Shown in pieces: positions 32,201 to 45,211 of a DNA stretch of 64,000 nt (within the stretch, counting starts at the first letter, position 1; each line of letters begins with the position of its first letter). Position numbers and translations under genes: made by a program. The notes under the pieces were generated by a model. The model did not search any database and had not been told where the DNA came from. It saw only the letters and a list, made by a program, of their open reading frames with translations. The stretch is from the NCBI GenBank assembly GCA_030141605.1, contig JAQGDQ010000039.1, forward strand, positions 372,001 through 436,000, read 5' to 3'. Source of the stretch: Tubiluchus corallicola. Taxonomy: Eukaryota; Priapulida; Priapulimorpha; Priapulimorphida; Tubiluchidae.

Positions 32201-35200
32201 ATGTATCAATTGTGTTAAGCCCTAGAGCAAAAAGATGAAAACTGAAATATACGAGGACAACACCTAAATTAGACAAGGACAGACTTTGAATTGAGAAAAA
32301 TGTTTTACAGTATCAATAAGTATAATGAAAATGAAATGATAATAATTATTATCCCTGTTGCTTTACAAACACACTTGAGTATAGCAGTGACATCAGTGAA
32401 GCACACAGGTAAACATAATCTTACATCCCGTGCAACAGTGTAGCTAGCAAAGCAACTGCACTGGTAATAAAGGATGTGCAAAAATAATGTTGCTAGTGTT
32501 AAAACATATGTGAAAGAAATTGCTACGATTCAGTAGAAAAATATCAAGTATGAAAGCTATAATTTCAGACACATGCTTTGACCCAAAAAGTTTAATAACA
32601 AACGAAGTCTGCTGTACAATAGGCATGAAGAAGAATATGATCAGAGCAAGAAGTTCCAAGAGGTGAAAAAAGCAAGTATTGTATCATTGAGCCAATTGAA
32701 AACATTGATATTACAAATCCAACTTACAAGGTAATTTGTTAAAAACATGAGTGGAAAATTTACTTTGGTTTCATCACGTTTTCAAAGTAATTTCTACAAA
32801 TACTACATAAAATACAAAAACCTACAAGAAATAACACCACACTGGAAAAGGTGTGTCATGTATCTATAAGGACCTTACAAGAAGCTTATAACACCTGAAG
32901 AGATCTAGAAACTGATGATGATGGGGGGGAAACTGTATTATCGGTACAAATAACAATTAGTTTAATCTCGTTTTTGTAATCTTTTTCACGGACCTCAAGA
33001 CTGCTAAATTTTTAAACATGAGTATTCATACCTATACAAAATCAATTTAAGGCACTGCGTAAAAATCTCGCAGATGTTTTAAAGTGGAAAAATATGAGTT
33101 AAAAGAAACCAACCATGAGGTGTAGTGGATGAAAATTCTTGGTGGTTATTTCTAGCACCATTCACAAGCAAAAAATAAGAATACTGCACTGCCACACAGT
33201 ACGTGCATGTAACATAAAAATCACACTAACTGCTGAGCTAAAACACACACCACTTACATCAGATAAAAAAGTTATGTTTGTGTTTTGTTTGTGTGCTATG
33301 TCTGTCCCAAATTGCTAAAACCGCAAATGCAAAATTAACGAATAGCTAGGTCAACTGTGCCAGTCATATTTACCCTTTCCATAGAACGAGCTCTATCAGT
33401 ATGGCTTACTGCTAAAGAATGAGCTGATGATCTAGGAATGCTTGTGTGGCTTAGCCTATCAGCCGGACTTGCCATACCAATGTTGCCCTTACCAGCAGCA
33501 TCTTGAGAGAAATCACTAAAAAATGTTTACAAGTGAAACAGTGAGAAATTAAAATAACACAAATCGTTCCTGAAAGCAAGGGTGAGAAGACGCAAAATTC
33601 TGTAAAGTTAATGACTGTTAATTATTGATTACTAATCTGATTATTAGCTACTAACAAAAGTTTTCAAATTACAGCAAAACTGTCCAGTCATAGATCATTG
33701 TAGCTGATTTACTTACTACACACAGCCTAGAGAAAAGCTAAAGTTGTTATTTAACGTAGCTCAGCAGATCGGTAAGTTTGGGAGAAACAGTGGTTTTTCT
33801 CTAAATGCAGTTGCATTATTTTGAAAACCTGCAGTGTTCTGTATCTTTCATAAACTTTACATGTTTAGTGCTGGAGCTGAATGTTTAATGGCTGTGGTGT
33901 TACGAGCAACTTTCCTAGACAACGCACAGAAAGGGTTATTCTGGTGCAGTAACAGCATATGAAACTCAAGGGCATTCTTAGAAAAAAATTCGTTTATGCC
34001 ATCATTTCAAAAAAAGAAAATGGGGCTCAGCGACTCAAAAAACGCATACAATTTGTGACTTCACCCTCGAAACAAATGACCAAAATGTTAAAAAGGTAGG
34101 GCACCAGAAGTGTTTTTACCCCCACGCACTGCAAATACTTGGTATGACGCTCAGTTTGAGGCATCAGTAAATAATAAACATTTTGGCAAGATCGGTATAA
34201 GGCAAGTTTCACTTACTTACAACTTACATTAAGAGTAAGGTTAACATTTTTTAGCAAAACGAAAGGAATTTTGTTGTTTTGATTACAGTTTGGATGTATT
34301 ACTATTCTAATAAGAATACATGTGTGTTTTGCTTATTAAAATGCATCATGTGTAAAAGCCCATCATGGTCTGTGTGCGTAACATTTATCTCAAACGTTAA
34401 AAAATGTTGAATGTTCTTAGTAGTCAATAATGACTGTCCAGTTGTTGGCAAGCATTTTGATATTGATGATAAATGCTGTCAGTATAGCAGGCTTCTCTCA
34501 CCTTGACCTCGATAGCTAAAAGACATTTAAATAAGTAAGAGGCACTCAATAGAGATGCAGAGTGATACTCTGGTCAAATTAACAAATCATAACAAAAACT
34601 TAAAAATAGCAGTTCTGCAACCAAACACACGGTTTATTGATATATCAGCTAATATAATAGTGAAACTACACATTAAATATTTTAACTGTTACTCCCAAAT
34701 TGTCATAAAATTATTTACAATAATTACAATGGCAACAATTATGGCACAGTATTTTAAATGAGGATGTTACTGAAACTAAAATTACAAACCAAAACCATCA
34801 TTTATAAAACATAAGAAATTGAAATGAAAATAAACCGAAACCATTTTTGCAAAACCAACTACTATTAAAACTGAAAAAACAAAATTCTGGAATAGATAAA
34901 ATACTTTGTTTATGTTTATTTGTTACGTCAAAAAGAATGAATAAATTTTATTTTGTAAATACTTTTTGCCTACATTTTATAAATTATAAAAATAAACTTG
35001 GTTTTGTTCAAATTACACTTTTATATTTCAGTTTGTGCTTGGAAATCTTAAAGCTTCGAAGGCACCGAAGACACGCTACACTGCAGTAAAAGACTGGCTT
35101 AACGTGCACACTATACAAAACCTTCACTTTATTTAAACTATTTTAGCCAATATTTTTCAGCGATATTTAACATCTAGCGATATTTAGCATCTAAGCTGGA

Positions 35201-38200
35201 CGAATACTACTTAAACCTCAGAAATACTACCGAAGTATATCAAAAGTTTCGGCTGCGAAACGTAATAAATTTCGAATAAAACAAAACCGAACGGAAAGTG
35301 CAATTATCGTCAAACCGAAACGAAAATTTCATTTTGGTAACTGCTATGATTACAAGAATACTTACTATGAAGATTTAGGTCTGGATAAATCTACTTCGCT
35401 GCGTTGCCCACCAACGTTAATGAGAGTTACTGAACCAGACATACGATTTTCTTGAGAAAGCTTCATATTCCTGAAGTAGTAAAAGTGATGATATGAACTA
35501 ACTTGTGTATAAATTGTAAGTGGTTGACTTCACATGAAATTTATTTATTTACACATTATATATTTATTATTTATTAGGAACAAAAATAAATATATACACT
35601 TTATACATGAGTAAAAATAAACAGAAAAGTTATATGGTCATGATCAATACAAAGGTCACAGTTGTGCCTACTACTATGCACCATGGATCACAGCAAAGAA
35701 CTAAATCCTCAAACAGATCACTGCCTGTCATCCATCAAATATGATAAAAATAATAATATCTATCCATCATTATAAATCTCAATAATATAATAGAAAGGTC
35801 TTTTTACACTTAAGTTTTCACTTTTATAACACTGACAGATCTAAACCAAATTGCAGACAACAGTTTTACCTGTTTGCATAATCGTTTTTTAACTGCTGCA
35901 CAAGCTTCTTCACCGAAGGATTGGAAGAGGAGGCATACTGCTGAATGTCATTAATATAATCAGCCAACACATTCCGCCGTATGTCAGTGATGTTCTTAAT
36001 CTCCCGAAGTAGAATAGCTCGATTATTTTCGTCTTCAACTGAGTGCAGTTGTGACGTGAGATAGTTTAAACTGTTCTTCGCATGCTCCTAAAATGGAAGG
36101 ATCAGATATGTAGTTCTCACAGAAACAATAATGAAAATAAGTTTTCTATAAACTACGAGAGCACAGGATCCATGTTTGCCAAATGAGGCGTTGTCAAGTG
36201 AACACAAATATGTTGTCTGGTACACTTAACCTTTGACCTTTTCGCGATCATCATCTATCGCTGAAACTGTGAAAAGGTATATTCTAAGAGTCAACATATT
36301 CAACCTGTTCATAACAATTTTGCGATAGCCATTGTTTGTAGGTCAAAATAAAAAATAAATAACATTAAGAGAAAAGGTTCTAAATGAAAATGAAATCAGA
36401 CCACCTCCACAAACTAAGTAAGTTCTTCACAGCAGGTACTCCAGCTTTGCACCACAATTTAATAATTAATGACATCACCATCAACTGATCTTTAAAAAGT
36501 CACATTGAGTACAATGCAGCTTTAAGACATTACCTGACTAAGACGACCGACTAGACCCACCACTCTCACTACCAGGGATAGCGTGGCCGGCTGCTCTGCT
36601 GCCGTTTGCTTTAACACTTGCACACGTTCCGTAAACGGTCCCGGATTGGCTGAACACATTTCTATGAAGATCTGAAGGATGAGTGCTGATGTCTGGCTTG
36701 ACTGCAGATAGTTGCACAGCGTCTGAATGTTACCCTCAAGTAGCTGAAACAAAGCAGAGTTGTCACGTTATATCATTCATGTCGCTCATTCATACAACAT
36801 TTTAATCATATTTTAAATACAGTAGGCGCTGCTTAATAGACTCACTTTGGGACCGAAGTGTTTTGACCCAATTAACAAACCGAACCTATTAACCTATGGG
36901 TGTAGTATTACTGGAATAGAAGTATGAATCATCAGCTTAGTATGCACTGCAAAAATTTTTAATGAATTTTAGAAGCGAAGTAATGCCTAAATTCCTTTGT
37001 GCAGTTAAAAACTACAAAAAAATATTTTAAAATATTAATTTATATAAGTGAATTAGCAATAAATTAAAAAGTATACTTTTCTGAATCACACAAGTCTGTT
37101 TATTTGCAAAAATTACAAAAATTCCTTCAAAGTCGGCTGCTTCATTTTATCGCGAAGAAGTTGGCTCACAAAGTTCTCATAATGATAAAAAAGTTGAAAA
37201 TCTATTATTGCATGATGCACAAATTCTCGTAAAATACTTAGTGCCTGGCGTGCTTAAACGCCTAAGCTCCAGCTTGTTATAATTGTGACGTACTTACTGT
37301 ACTATACCTGCATCCCTAGCATAACAGCAACATCTAACTGATTAAACTTTCTGGCAAAGACAGTCAGAGCTTCAAAAGCAAACCACTAAGAAAGTGATTA
37401 AATGTTTAGCTTCCAGGAATTCTTGGGTAACCAGGTTAATTGCAGTGGATGAGCGGGTCAAAGCAAACCATTAGGCTAGCATAATTAGCGTATGATAAAC
37501 GTTCCTGCTTACAAACAAAACAGTACTTATCATGATTGTCTCTATGTATGTTATAGGACAAAAGTGAACTAAGATGATATAAAAGTCATAAAAGCTTATT
37601 AGTCACACGACAGTGTCTGATTGGAGCATTTGAAGCAAAAATGTTGAGTCGATCATGCAGAGTTATTAGAGTCAATTACTGACAGTTTTTATGTACATTT
37701 GAATAGAAGCGGCCCATATCGGCTGTTTTTGAGTCAATTAAGCGATTGAGTTTATTAATCGTGAGTCTATTAAGTGGCGTATAAGATGTGAGGTGTTTGT
37801 CTCTAGACTATTACTTTTACCTTATACCCTCCACTATTACTGTGCATTTCAATTTGATTTTTATAATAGTCTATAAATGTTATAAAAGCAACGATGATGA
37901 CGACGATGACGCCGCCGACAACGATGACGATAATAATAATAGCATATAAAATGCGATGAGCTATCACTATCATTTTTCAGCTATCATTATCATTATCAGC
38001 TATCACTATCATTTTTCAGCTATCATTATCATTATCAGCTATCACTATCATTTTTCGACTCACTATTTATGTGCGGTTTTTATTATAGTTATTGCTTCTT
38101 TATGCCACACGATTTGTTGCAGCTATCGTCTCTCATGGCAGGTTTTAATCCTATTATTATTTGTTATTAGTATCCAAACTATTATACGTCTTTATGTCTT

Positions 38201-41200
38201 ATACTTTCGGTTTCAAAAGTAGATCTCTATTCTGTTTTTGTTTGTAGGTTTTGGTCTGCTGAGGATGGTTGCTATGACAGCATGGCTAAGTTTTATGGCT
38301 AAGTTTGCTGCTTCGTTGGTGTTATTATTTCTTACTATATTTACTTCTACTCCTACAGTTTTAATTTAGACAAAATCAAGTATAGTGCATTCACTGTCGG
38401 TCCTACCCAGAATGCGTGACATGAGTCAGGTGGACTAATCTTAAAACTGTGTTAATTTACCATGAAATTTCATGAGTAAACAATGCAATGCTATTTTGTG
38501 CATAAATAGAGAGTAGACAATGTGTACACTTCAACAAAAAGCAGCTGGCACTATATAATTTTGGCCCTCTATTTCTGTGGCAGCCTGAATAAAGGTATGT
38601 AAACATACCAATCTCTAGCCACTAGTTTGCAACAAATCTAGAAACTTTTTAAGGAAATTACTGTGTATCTTTTTTAAGGAAATGTGTATAAATTTGACAA
38701 AATTTTAACATCTAGTAAGTTTCAACCCACTAGAGGTTCATGCAAAAGGTCAGTGAAAATCGATGAAAAACTGAGATAAAATAAGAAGTCGCAAGCAAAT
38801 TTAAAGTTTTTACGAAATGTGCATCTAAAACATGATTTCTAAGAAAAGCCAGATAGTCAATTGAAAAGCAAAACTAGGTAAGCTCATCACTGATTCAATA
38901 ATATCAGGTGAAAATTAAATTATAAAGTTTGACATATTCTACAGAAACAGCTGCTATGAAACCACACTCACGACAACGACATGTGATAATTTCAATGATT
39001 TCAAACTCCAAATTTAATATAAAAACTCAAATTGCTAGGCACTTTTGAAAGTAAAAAAACAAGTCTTCATTTGATCTAGTAAAAATTATTATCTTTACAA
39101 TATACCTTAATATTTATTGCATAACATATGCTATCTTTTACATTTATAAAATTGATGCTAAAATTGATACCTGAGGACTATCTTTTGCAACGAGCTCAAG
39201 TAGATGTAGCAGATTGGTTTTTTCTGTGTTTTCGCATTTTGGCAAAAGATTGATAAGCGTTGTAACATTGTCATTGATTGGCTGTTTATTCTGAGAGTAA
39301 ATCTGAGGCAGAACTCGAATCAGTGAAATGTTACCTGAAGTAAAAAAACATTAGGTATATATTTTAGGTATCTAAAATTACTGAATAACTTATTAGTGGG
39401 TGTGAATGAATATAGAATTTCATTTATTAGCAGTGTAAAAATGTAACTGTAGGCACCCTATAAAGGTAACACATACTGATGAACGACTGTGGGGTGATAT
39501 AATACTCAAGTTTCTTATTAACATATCACACGAGGTAACTAGGCACCTACAAGAAAACCAATAATATGGGCATGGTTTCGCTCAAAAGCGCAGTCACACA
39601 ATTAGTCTTGATTTGTAGCTGTCTAATTAATTACTAAATTCGAAGTAAAAATTAAAGTGCAAGTGCAAAAATTAACGAGCATATTCCAAATTTATGGCAG
39701 TTTGGACACAAACCTGTCAATAATAATGAATTAGCGCAAACATGTTAATGATTCTCGATCCTTTCTGATACTTCACACCTTATATATCAAAGATACATTG
39801 TCAAACAATTTAAGACTGCAGACATCAATTTCAAAATAAGCAGTCCAATGTACGAAGGACTGTGCCAACAAGATCACCTGCTGCACAGGTATTCTATTTA
39901 CACTGTATAACTGCAAGCACACACCTGAAATGCCAGTAAAATCTTAAATATCAGAGTATTATTATTAACAGCCAAACAAATCAATCAACTAAAATTTTGA
40001 TTAGGAATGCATCATATCCAATATTGCCGGTTTCGGATCGAATGCGGATCTGTATGTGCTAGATCTGGTTCCAGATATACAAATTAATTTAAACAATATT
40101 TCATTGGTTTAGGCCTTCGTTCATGTGGTGGCATTGCATGCCTGTCCATTTTCGGGGTCATTGAATAATTTTAAGTAGAAACACCGCAAACATGGATGTA
40201 CTATAATTTTGAATACTTGACTGGAGCTTGGTTACAACTAAAAAAACGCAAAGCTATGTTATTACAGGATTGAGATGTCTCTACATGTTTAGTAGACATT
40301 TTTGCAGTAATAGCGCTATCTTTGTGCGCTATTTACTTTCGTAAATTTCTGAAGATTTTAATAGGAATCCTCCAAATTCTTTACAAAAATTAATACGATT
40401 CAGGTAATTAAACTGTTACGTATGTTTTTTTCTTACCCACTGTAATTTTTTTTCACAATCGATAGCTTTACACATAGCAAAATAGAAATACAAACAGTGC
40501 AAAATTCCACAAACATTTTTGCCAGATCCGGATCCACAAAAATTACCGGATAATTTTGATTATTATTTTCAGTTAATTTAATACTGAACACGTTTACCAT
40601 GCTTGATGCTATCGATGAGTGGATGCATATGCAGTGCCAGTAAATCAGCATTCATTATAGCAGCGAGAGAAAGATAAGATGTCAAACTTCGGCACAGCTC
40701 CTTGTTTCCTTTCTGCAGAAACTTTACTGCTATTGGAATAGCAACTTTCATCACAGATTTCTTAGAATAGTTCTGCAATAATGGCACAAAATTAGTATGG
40801 ACTCTCAAATGACCACCTGCCTAATTAGTTTGTAATTATTAAAACGTTATTATGCAACGTTTAACAGAAAAGAAAAATGAATAAAATGAATAATTAAATA
40901 TAACTGTTAATTTACTTGAAAAAGCAATGCTGAAAGGTTCAATTTCTTAGTAACTTAACTTGCTTAAGACAGATAATATAATTTATTCAGCTAAGTTAAT
41001 GATTTGAGGACTGTTTTCACCATCTTTTAGAAATGTATGCAAATTAAAGAGCTCTTCAACAAAGCCAAAAACTTACTAAGAACACACAGCTGAGGATATC
41101 AGAAGCGATTTTCGCATGAGGAGAGTCCGAATCACGAGAGGACGGCTTCAAGTCGTGCTCCAAGCAAGAACTAAGTAGAGACATGAGTGACGGTGCATGA

Positions 41201-42710
41201 GTTTCAATTGTGTTTGTGTCTCTGTAAAATTTACATTATCTTATTTTACACTTAAGGTGCAATGTTTAAGTTAAATAATCTGCCGTTACTATTCAGTTAT
41301 TCCATTCAATTTGAATAACTTTAATATCACATAGACAATACAAAGCACTAAGAGAATCGAAGGCAAAAAACCTTTCCATTTAATTAAATATACAGATTAA
41401 ATAATAATTATATATTTCAGAACAGCAAAATCACAAAACAATCGAATTCACATCCGTTACATCACATGTTCGGCAACAGCAGATAAAAAATGTATAAGGC
41501 AAAAATAAATCACACTGCATCAAGGAGTGAAGAAAATTATCACACCTGTTTACTGACATTATATGCCATTAAACAGCTTAAATGAGATTACACAAATAAC
41601 TTTTATTTCCCAAAAAACAAGAGGACAGAAAAGAAAGCATTTCTGACAATTTTTCTGAACGTGAGACCAAAACTGAAATAATTTCAACCTGATAGCACCG
41701 ATGACACGTGTGATTGATATTTCCACAACGCTCTGATCATTGTCTAAGATGGCGTAGTCCTTTTCATTGGATATGTTCTGAATTGACTGCAAAACTGCTG
41801 GAAGATCATTCACTGCAACAAAAATAATTATAATCAACAACAGGGAAGCCAAAAAAATAGACTCTATTCAAAAGAACAAGCATTAATTTTAAAAGCCCAT
41901 CAAAAGAAGCCAATTATCTTCGAGCATGCAATTGACGATGTCTGTTTCCACTGCTTCTCTTCCATTGACTAACAGTGTTATTTATGGTATTTAATCTACA
42001 TGGTACTTATTTTTTCTCTATTGTATTCTATTTGGGTCTTAATTATTGTTCTTTAGTGCACCATTGGTTTATTTTATGTTTATCTTTTGCAAATAACACT
42101 TGTAAACAGATGGGCTTATTGTTCAAGCTGATGAAATTAACTTTGTGCATAAATCATAAGTCAACTAAGCAGCTTTAAAAGCTTTCACCAAATGCAATAA
42201 TTATTTAGCATAGAAACAGCAAATTCTAAATTGGTCTTCTCCTGCAACTAACTGAGATAGCAATAACTGTAGTCACTTAGTTTTGCATCTTTCAAAATTT
42301 TGAGTTCCTATGATGATGTGATATAACAATGTGTGGGTATAAGCAGATATAAACATTTCTGGGTAAACACATAAAAATAAATCAAGCTGTTGTATTCTAC
42401 TCAATTGCTGAAGTACAGAAGTATCTTGAAGTCAATATGCCTATGCCACATTTACTTGAAACCATCGTGCAAAAAGTAAACGAAAGTGATTTCATAAAAT
42501 TAAACACCATTATAATGTGAAAATGCATATATGCAGTATCTGCCATTGTCTGATACGTGTGAATGATATGTGTATACAAGTTTCAGTACCAATACTAACC
42601 ATTTTTGTTAAGATAAGATTCATACCTATTTCCTCATCTTGTAACATGAACAGATCTCCAGCTTTCGACAGATCCCTTTTGTCCAATACTTGCGTGAATA
42701 GATCGTGCAT
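26273..42710 (-). CDS. VEPH1: Melted / ventricular zone-expressed PH domain protein homologue, 16 coding exons
   Basis: Membrane-associated PH-domain adaptor known in flies as melted and in vertebrates as VEPH1; the family modulates insulin/TOR-FoxO, Hippo and TGF-beta signalling. Coding exons from 5' to 3': 42710-42626, 41812-41689, 41221-41077, 40772-40598, 39334-39171, 36743-36534, 36087-35870, 35470-35366, 33515-33374, 31491-31360, 30908-30773, 29979-29840, 29079-28951, 28074-27928, 27575-27474, 26509-26273. All 15 junctions keep frame, giving 796 aa (human about 833). Residues 1-374 are the helical-repeat region ([53 protein letters not shown]). Residues 375-500 are a Ser-rich linker, the least conserved part. 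Residues 501-684 match the VEPH1 middle region ([17 protein letters not shown]). Residues 685-790 are the PH domain ([15 protein letters not shown] ... SVKAVGRG ... [16 protein letters not shown] ... W770). The ATG exon extends to an acceptor at 42752-42753, leaving a 41-nt UTR. Several introns hold transposon relics. Confidence 0.95.
30280..30635. mobile_element. Possible hAT-like MITE in a VEPH1 intron
   Basis: The left end CTGTGGCATATCTAGTAAG and the right end, reverse-complemented, CAGGGGGCATAGCCAGG are typical degenerate hAT termini, and GAGCAA..AGCAC-type patches follow on both sides. No target-site duplication is visible. Confidence 0.35.
31655..32100. repeat. A-rich low-complexity tract with AAAT/GAAC tetranucleotide relics
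   Basis: Many AAATAAAT, GAAAGAAA and GGAATAAC-type short repeats within a VEPH1 intron. Two overlapping ORFs here are biased-composition artefacts. Confidence 0.6.
33565..34154. mobile_element. Non-autonomous hAT-like element, copy B
   Basis: Collinear with 23031-23500 over most of its length (ATCATTGTAGCTGA, TTGGGAGAAACAGTGG, TTCTGTATCTTTCATAA, CGAAACAAATGACCAAAA). About 110 bp extra near 33890-34060 has no counterpart in copy A and is a nested insertion or lineage difference. It lies in a VEPH1 intron. Confidence 0.55.
36820..37785. mobile_element. Tc1/mariner (pogo/Tigger-type)-like element, non-autonomous or decayed
   Basis: Terminal inverted repeats of about 25 bp: the left end begins CAGTAGGCGCTG and runs into CTTAATAGACTCAC; the right end reads TATACGCCA then CTTAATAGACTCAC on the other strand. 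A TA dinucleotide precedes the left end. GGGACCGAAGTGTTTTGACC just inside is typical of Tigger-like termini. No transposase is readable. It lies in the VEPH1 intron between coding exons 5 and 6. Confidence 0.55.
37960..38058 (+). repeat. Short tandem repeat, unit 39 bp, 2.5 copies
   Basis: Alternates AGCTATCACTATCATTTTTC with AGCTATCATTATCATTATC. Confidence 0.9.
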
Positions 42711-42751
42711 GTTCAAACGACAATTTGGTTTGTTGTTTCACATAGCTTAGC

Positions 42752-44820
42752 CTGAAACAGCACACTTAAATCAACTGTGACATTTACACCTAGCAACTAC
42801 TTTAGTAGTTACTAGTTAGTACTACTAGCTAGTAAATGGGACTGCAAGTCTGCAATAGAAAGACAAATACGTTGACATGAAAATCGCAGGTGAATGAAGT
42901 TTTTTTAATTAATTATAATTATGCATCTTCTATAATTAATACTTATTAGAACATGACATAAATACATAATTTAATTTCTCTAGCCATAATAACAATACCA
43001 ATAAAAAATCGCACAACGCACTGCCTGGGCCTGGTAAGTTTGGAATGCAGTGCATCAGTCGTACATTATCCAAATTTACAAATGTTTTAAGGCAAATCAA
43101 AATTCACAAAAATCGTACAAAAAATTGCCAACTTTTACTACTACGTATAATTACAATACGGGAAACCACGACGCAGTCTAAAGTGCGGTTTAAACACCAG
43201 CGGCCGCAGTATGCGCTCCGACGACCATGCGCTTCGCTTTTTTGTGTCAACCTTTAACTTCAGTTTTGCTTGCAGTCATTTTCTCGCTTTCCAACTTTAA
43301 GTACGTCTGGGCGAACATTAGGTGAAAAAATTGACTGTTTGTTATAACAAACAAGGTTAGTGGTACTATTTAATGATACAATGAATTATTCAGTACACAG
43401 CACCATAAGATAAGGAAAGGGTAATAAGAAAGTGAAACTTGCCATGATCGTAATCGATAAAGAAGACAAAGTGTCCTTTATGTCCCAAAAATTTTTATTT
43501 TTCACGGAAGTTTTCTTCCTTCATGGACTTCGTCAGGTGAAAGGTAAAGATACAATAATAAAAGTTGTAAAAAATTACAAATAAAACTACAGTACATGTA
43601 AAGTGTAAGTATACGATAACATTAAAACTAAAAAGGGATCAAAAATTCATTAAGAAGCTGCATTAAAAACTAAATTAAAAGAAACATTACAATTGCTAAT
43701 TAACAAAAGACAAAATCAAAATGAAACTGGCAAACATAATAATCTCAAGTCTACCTGTATGGCCTAGATCTTGAAAGACAATTAAAGCTGACGTATTTGC
43801 TTTACAAACGTTTAGTCTAACCAACACGTGACGTGTGATGTACTATCAGGAACAAATAAGTAAAGACAAATGTTTGTTGTATTTTAAAAGCCAATATTGC
43901 ATCTGGTAGATACTTAGCTTTTTCTTTAAAGATGGCTGATAAAGCAGAATTAAGCAAACTTGTCTGCAAAACAGCAGACAGACAGAATAAATAAATCAAT
44001 TACAACTTAAAGCCACATTAATAATTCATACAGGTCAAAATTAAATATCGATATCATTTGTACATAGATGAAATTAAAAAGTGTATATTTTTTCAGATAA
44101 CCTACTTGCAAAATAGTAGTGTAGTAAACATCATTTCAAAAGCAATTTCTTCGTAAAAACAGTTGTTAGATTGCTACTAAGAAAGTAGGTAGGGCTGACA
44201 ATAAAAATGCTTCTGTTTCCGTCTAATTGCACGGGTAATATTGTTTTATCGTACGTAATCGTATCTTTACGTATGTTAATTACGTATTTTCTAGTTTTGT
44301 AAATTAGCTCAATTTAAAAAAATGTTACCATGCCTTTTGAATAATCTTAATTCAACATCAACCAAAAACTTTGAAATTTTACTATATGCTATCTAAGAAC
44401 ATTTTGGAATTAGAAATCTGTAAATTTTACGAGGCTTTCACCGTACACCTGAAGAAATAATAAAAATTAAATATCTGACGAATGGCGTGATGACGTACCA
44501 GATCTTCAGTAAGTGATTACGTTCCCTAGGCAATGACGTCATAAATAATTACTCTTTACCTGATTGACAACCGCGTCTCTTTGATACTTATACCTAACAA
44601 ATCTGAAGAGAAAGAGATGCTGTTACTCAAACAAAAAAGTGGCGGAACATTGGTTTGCCTTAGGATGCACGTCCGAGGAAGACAGGTACACAGATTTAAA
44701 AAATATCGTTGGTATAGAATTTCTTTTTCTTTATTTAGAAAAAATAATGATAAATAGTTTGGAGAAAAATAGATGTGTTATACAGTATTAAACTTAAAAT
44801 TCGAGAAAGAAACATAGAAA
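42752..44820. other. Upstream region of VEPH1
   Basis: Probably holds the VEPH1 promoter and any non-coding first exon. The local GC-rich patch at about 43190-43260 (GCGGCCGCAGTATGCGC) is the best promoter candidate, but no motif proves it. A Penelope/retrozyme-like relic lies at 43495-43545. A CRE-type TGACGTCATAAAT lies at 44534-44546. Confidence 0.35.
43495..43545 (-). repeat. Relic with CTGACGA...GAAA hammerhead-core pattern
   Basis: Read on the minus strand: CACCTGACGAAGTCCATGAA, a GGAAG-AAAA-CTTCC hairpin, then CGTGAAAAAT. CTGACGA fits CUGANGA and GAAA follows the hairpin. Such phrases recur in Penelope-like repeats of many invertebrates. Only the fragment is present. Confidence 0.35.
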
Positions 44821-44827
44821 CGTTTAA

Positions 44828-45211
44828 ATGAGGACCAAGCGCTTTTTGTCCTGGTTAAAAAGAGAACCACAAAACTCGGTTAAGGCTTCGCGTTTATTCA
44901 ATATCCTAACATCCAGAAGCAAAGGCGAACTATTGACGCAGACTCCGGCTATTGGGAGAGCATCTTTTTATATTGGCCTGTGTACCCATCAGAAAGGTTT
45001 TCGTCAATTAACATTCAAAATTAATAAGACCTTGAGGAGGCCAACCGTTTTGGTTGGACTCCTGTTCCCCGAAGAGCTGTTTTTCCAGGAGCATTCCATG
45101 CGTTCGCCGTTCATTCCTCTACTGACTCGTCTTTCATGCAAATCAGAGGAAACCCCAAAGGAGATGGTTCGTCACATTATTACACTGAGTGTTAACGCAC
45201 ACCGAAATTGA
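44828..45211 (+). CDS. Unassigned 127-codon ORF
   Basis: A continuous frame of 127 aa beginning MRTKRFLSWLKREPQNSV and ending VRHIITLSVNAHRN. It is basic and Leu/Ser/Arg-rich, with no signal peptide, no membrane segment and no domain I recognise. It is more GC-rich than its surroundings, which makes a chance ORF of this size less likely. About 140 bp upstream is a possible donor (GAAGACAG|GTACAC, near 44684), and a CRE-like site lies 280 bp upstream. An internal hairpin (CCAACCGTTTTGGTTGG) is present. It could be a lineage-specific gene, an exon of a longer gene, or an old transposon fragment. Confidence 0.3.
   Translation: MRTKRFLSWLKREPQNSVKASRLFNILTSRSKGELLTQTPAIGRASFYIGLCTHQKGFRQLTFKINKTLRRPTVLVGLLFPEELFFQEHSMRSPFIPLLTRLSCKSEETPKEMVRHIITLSVNAHRN

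Noticed and set aside
37308-37390. Possible extra VEPH1 exon on the minus strand ([17 protein letters not shown])
   Set aside because: The flanking exons join in phase 0 and align without a gap to the VEPH1 family, and this stretch lies inside the Tigger-like element.
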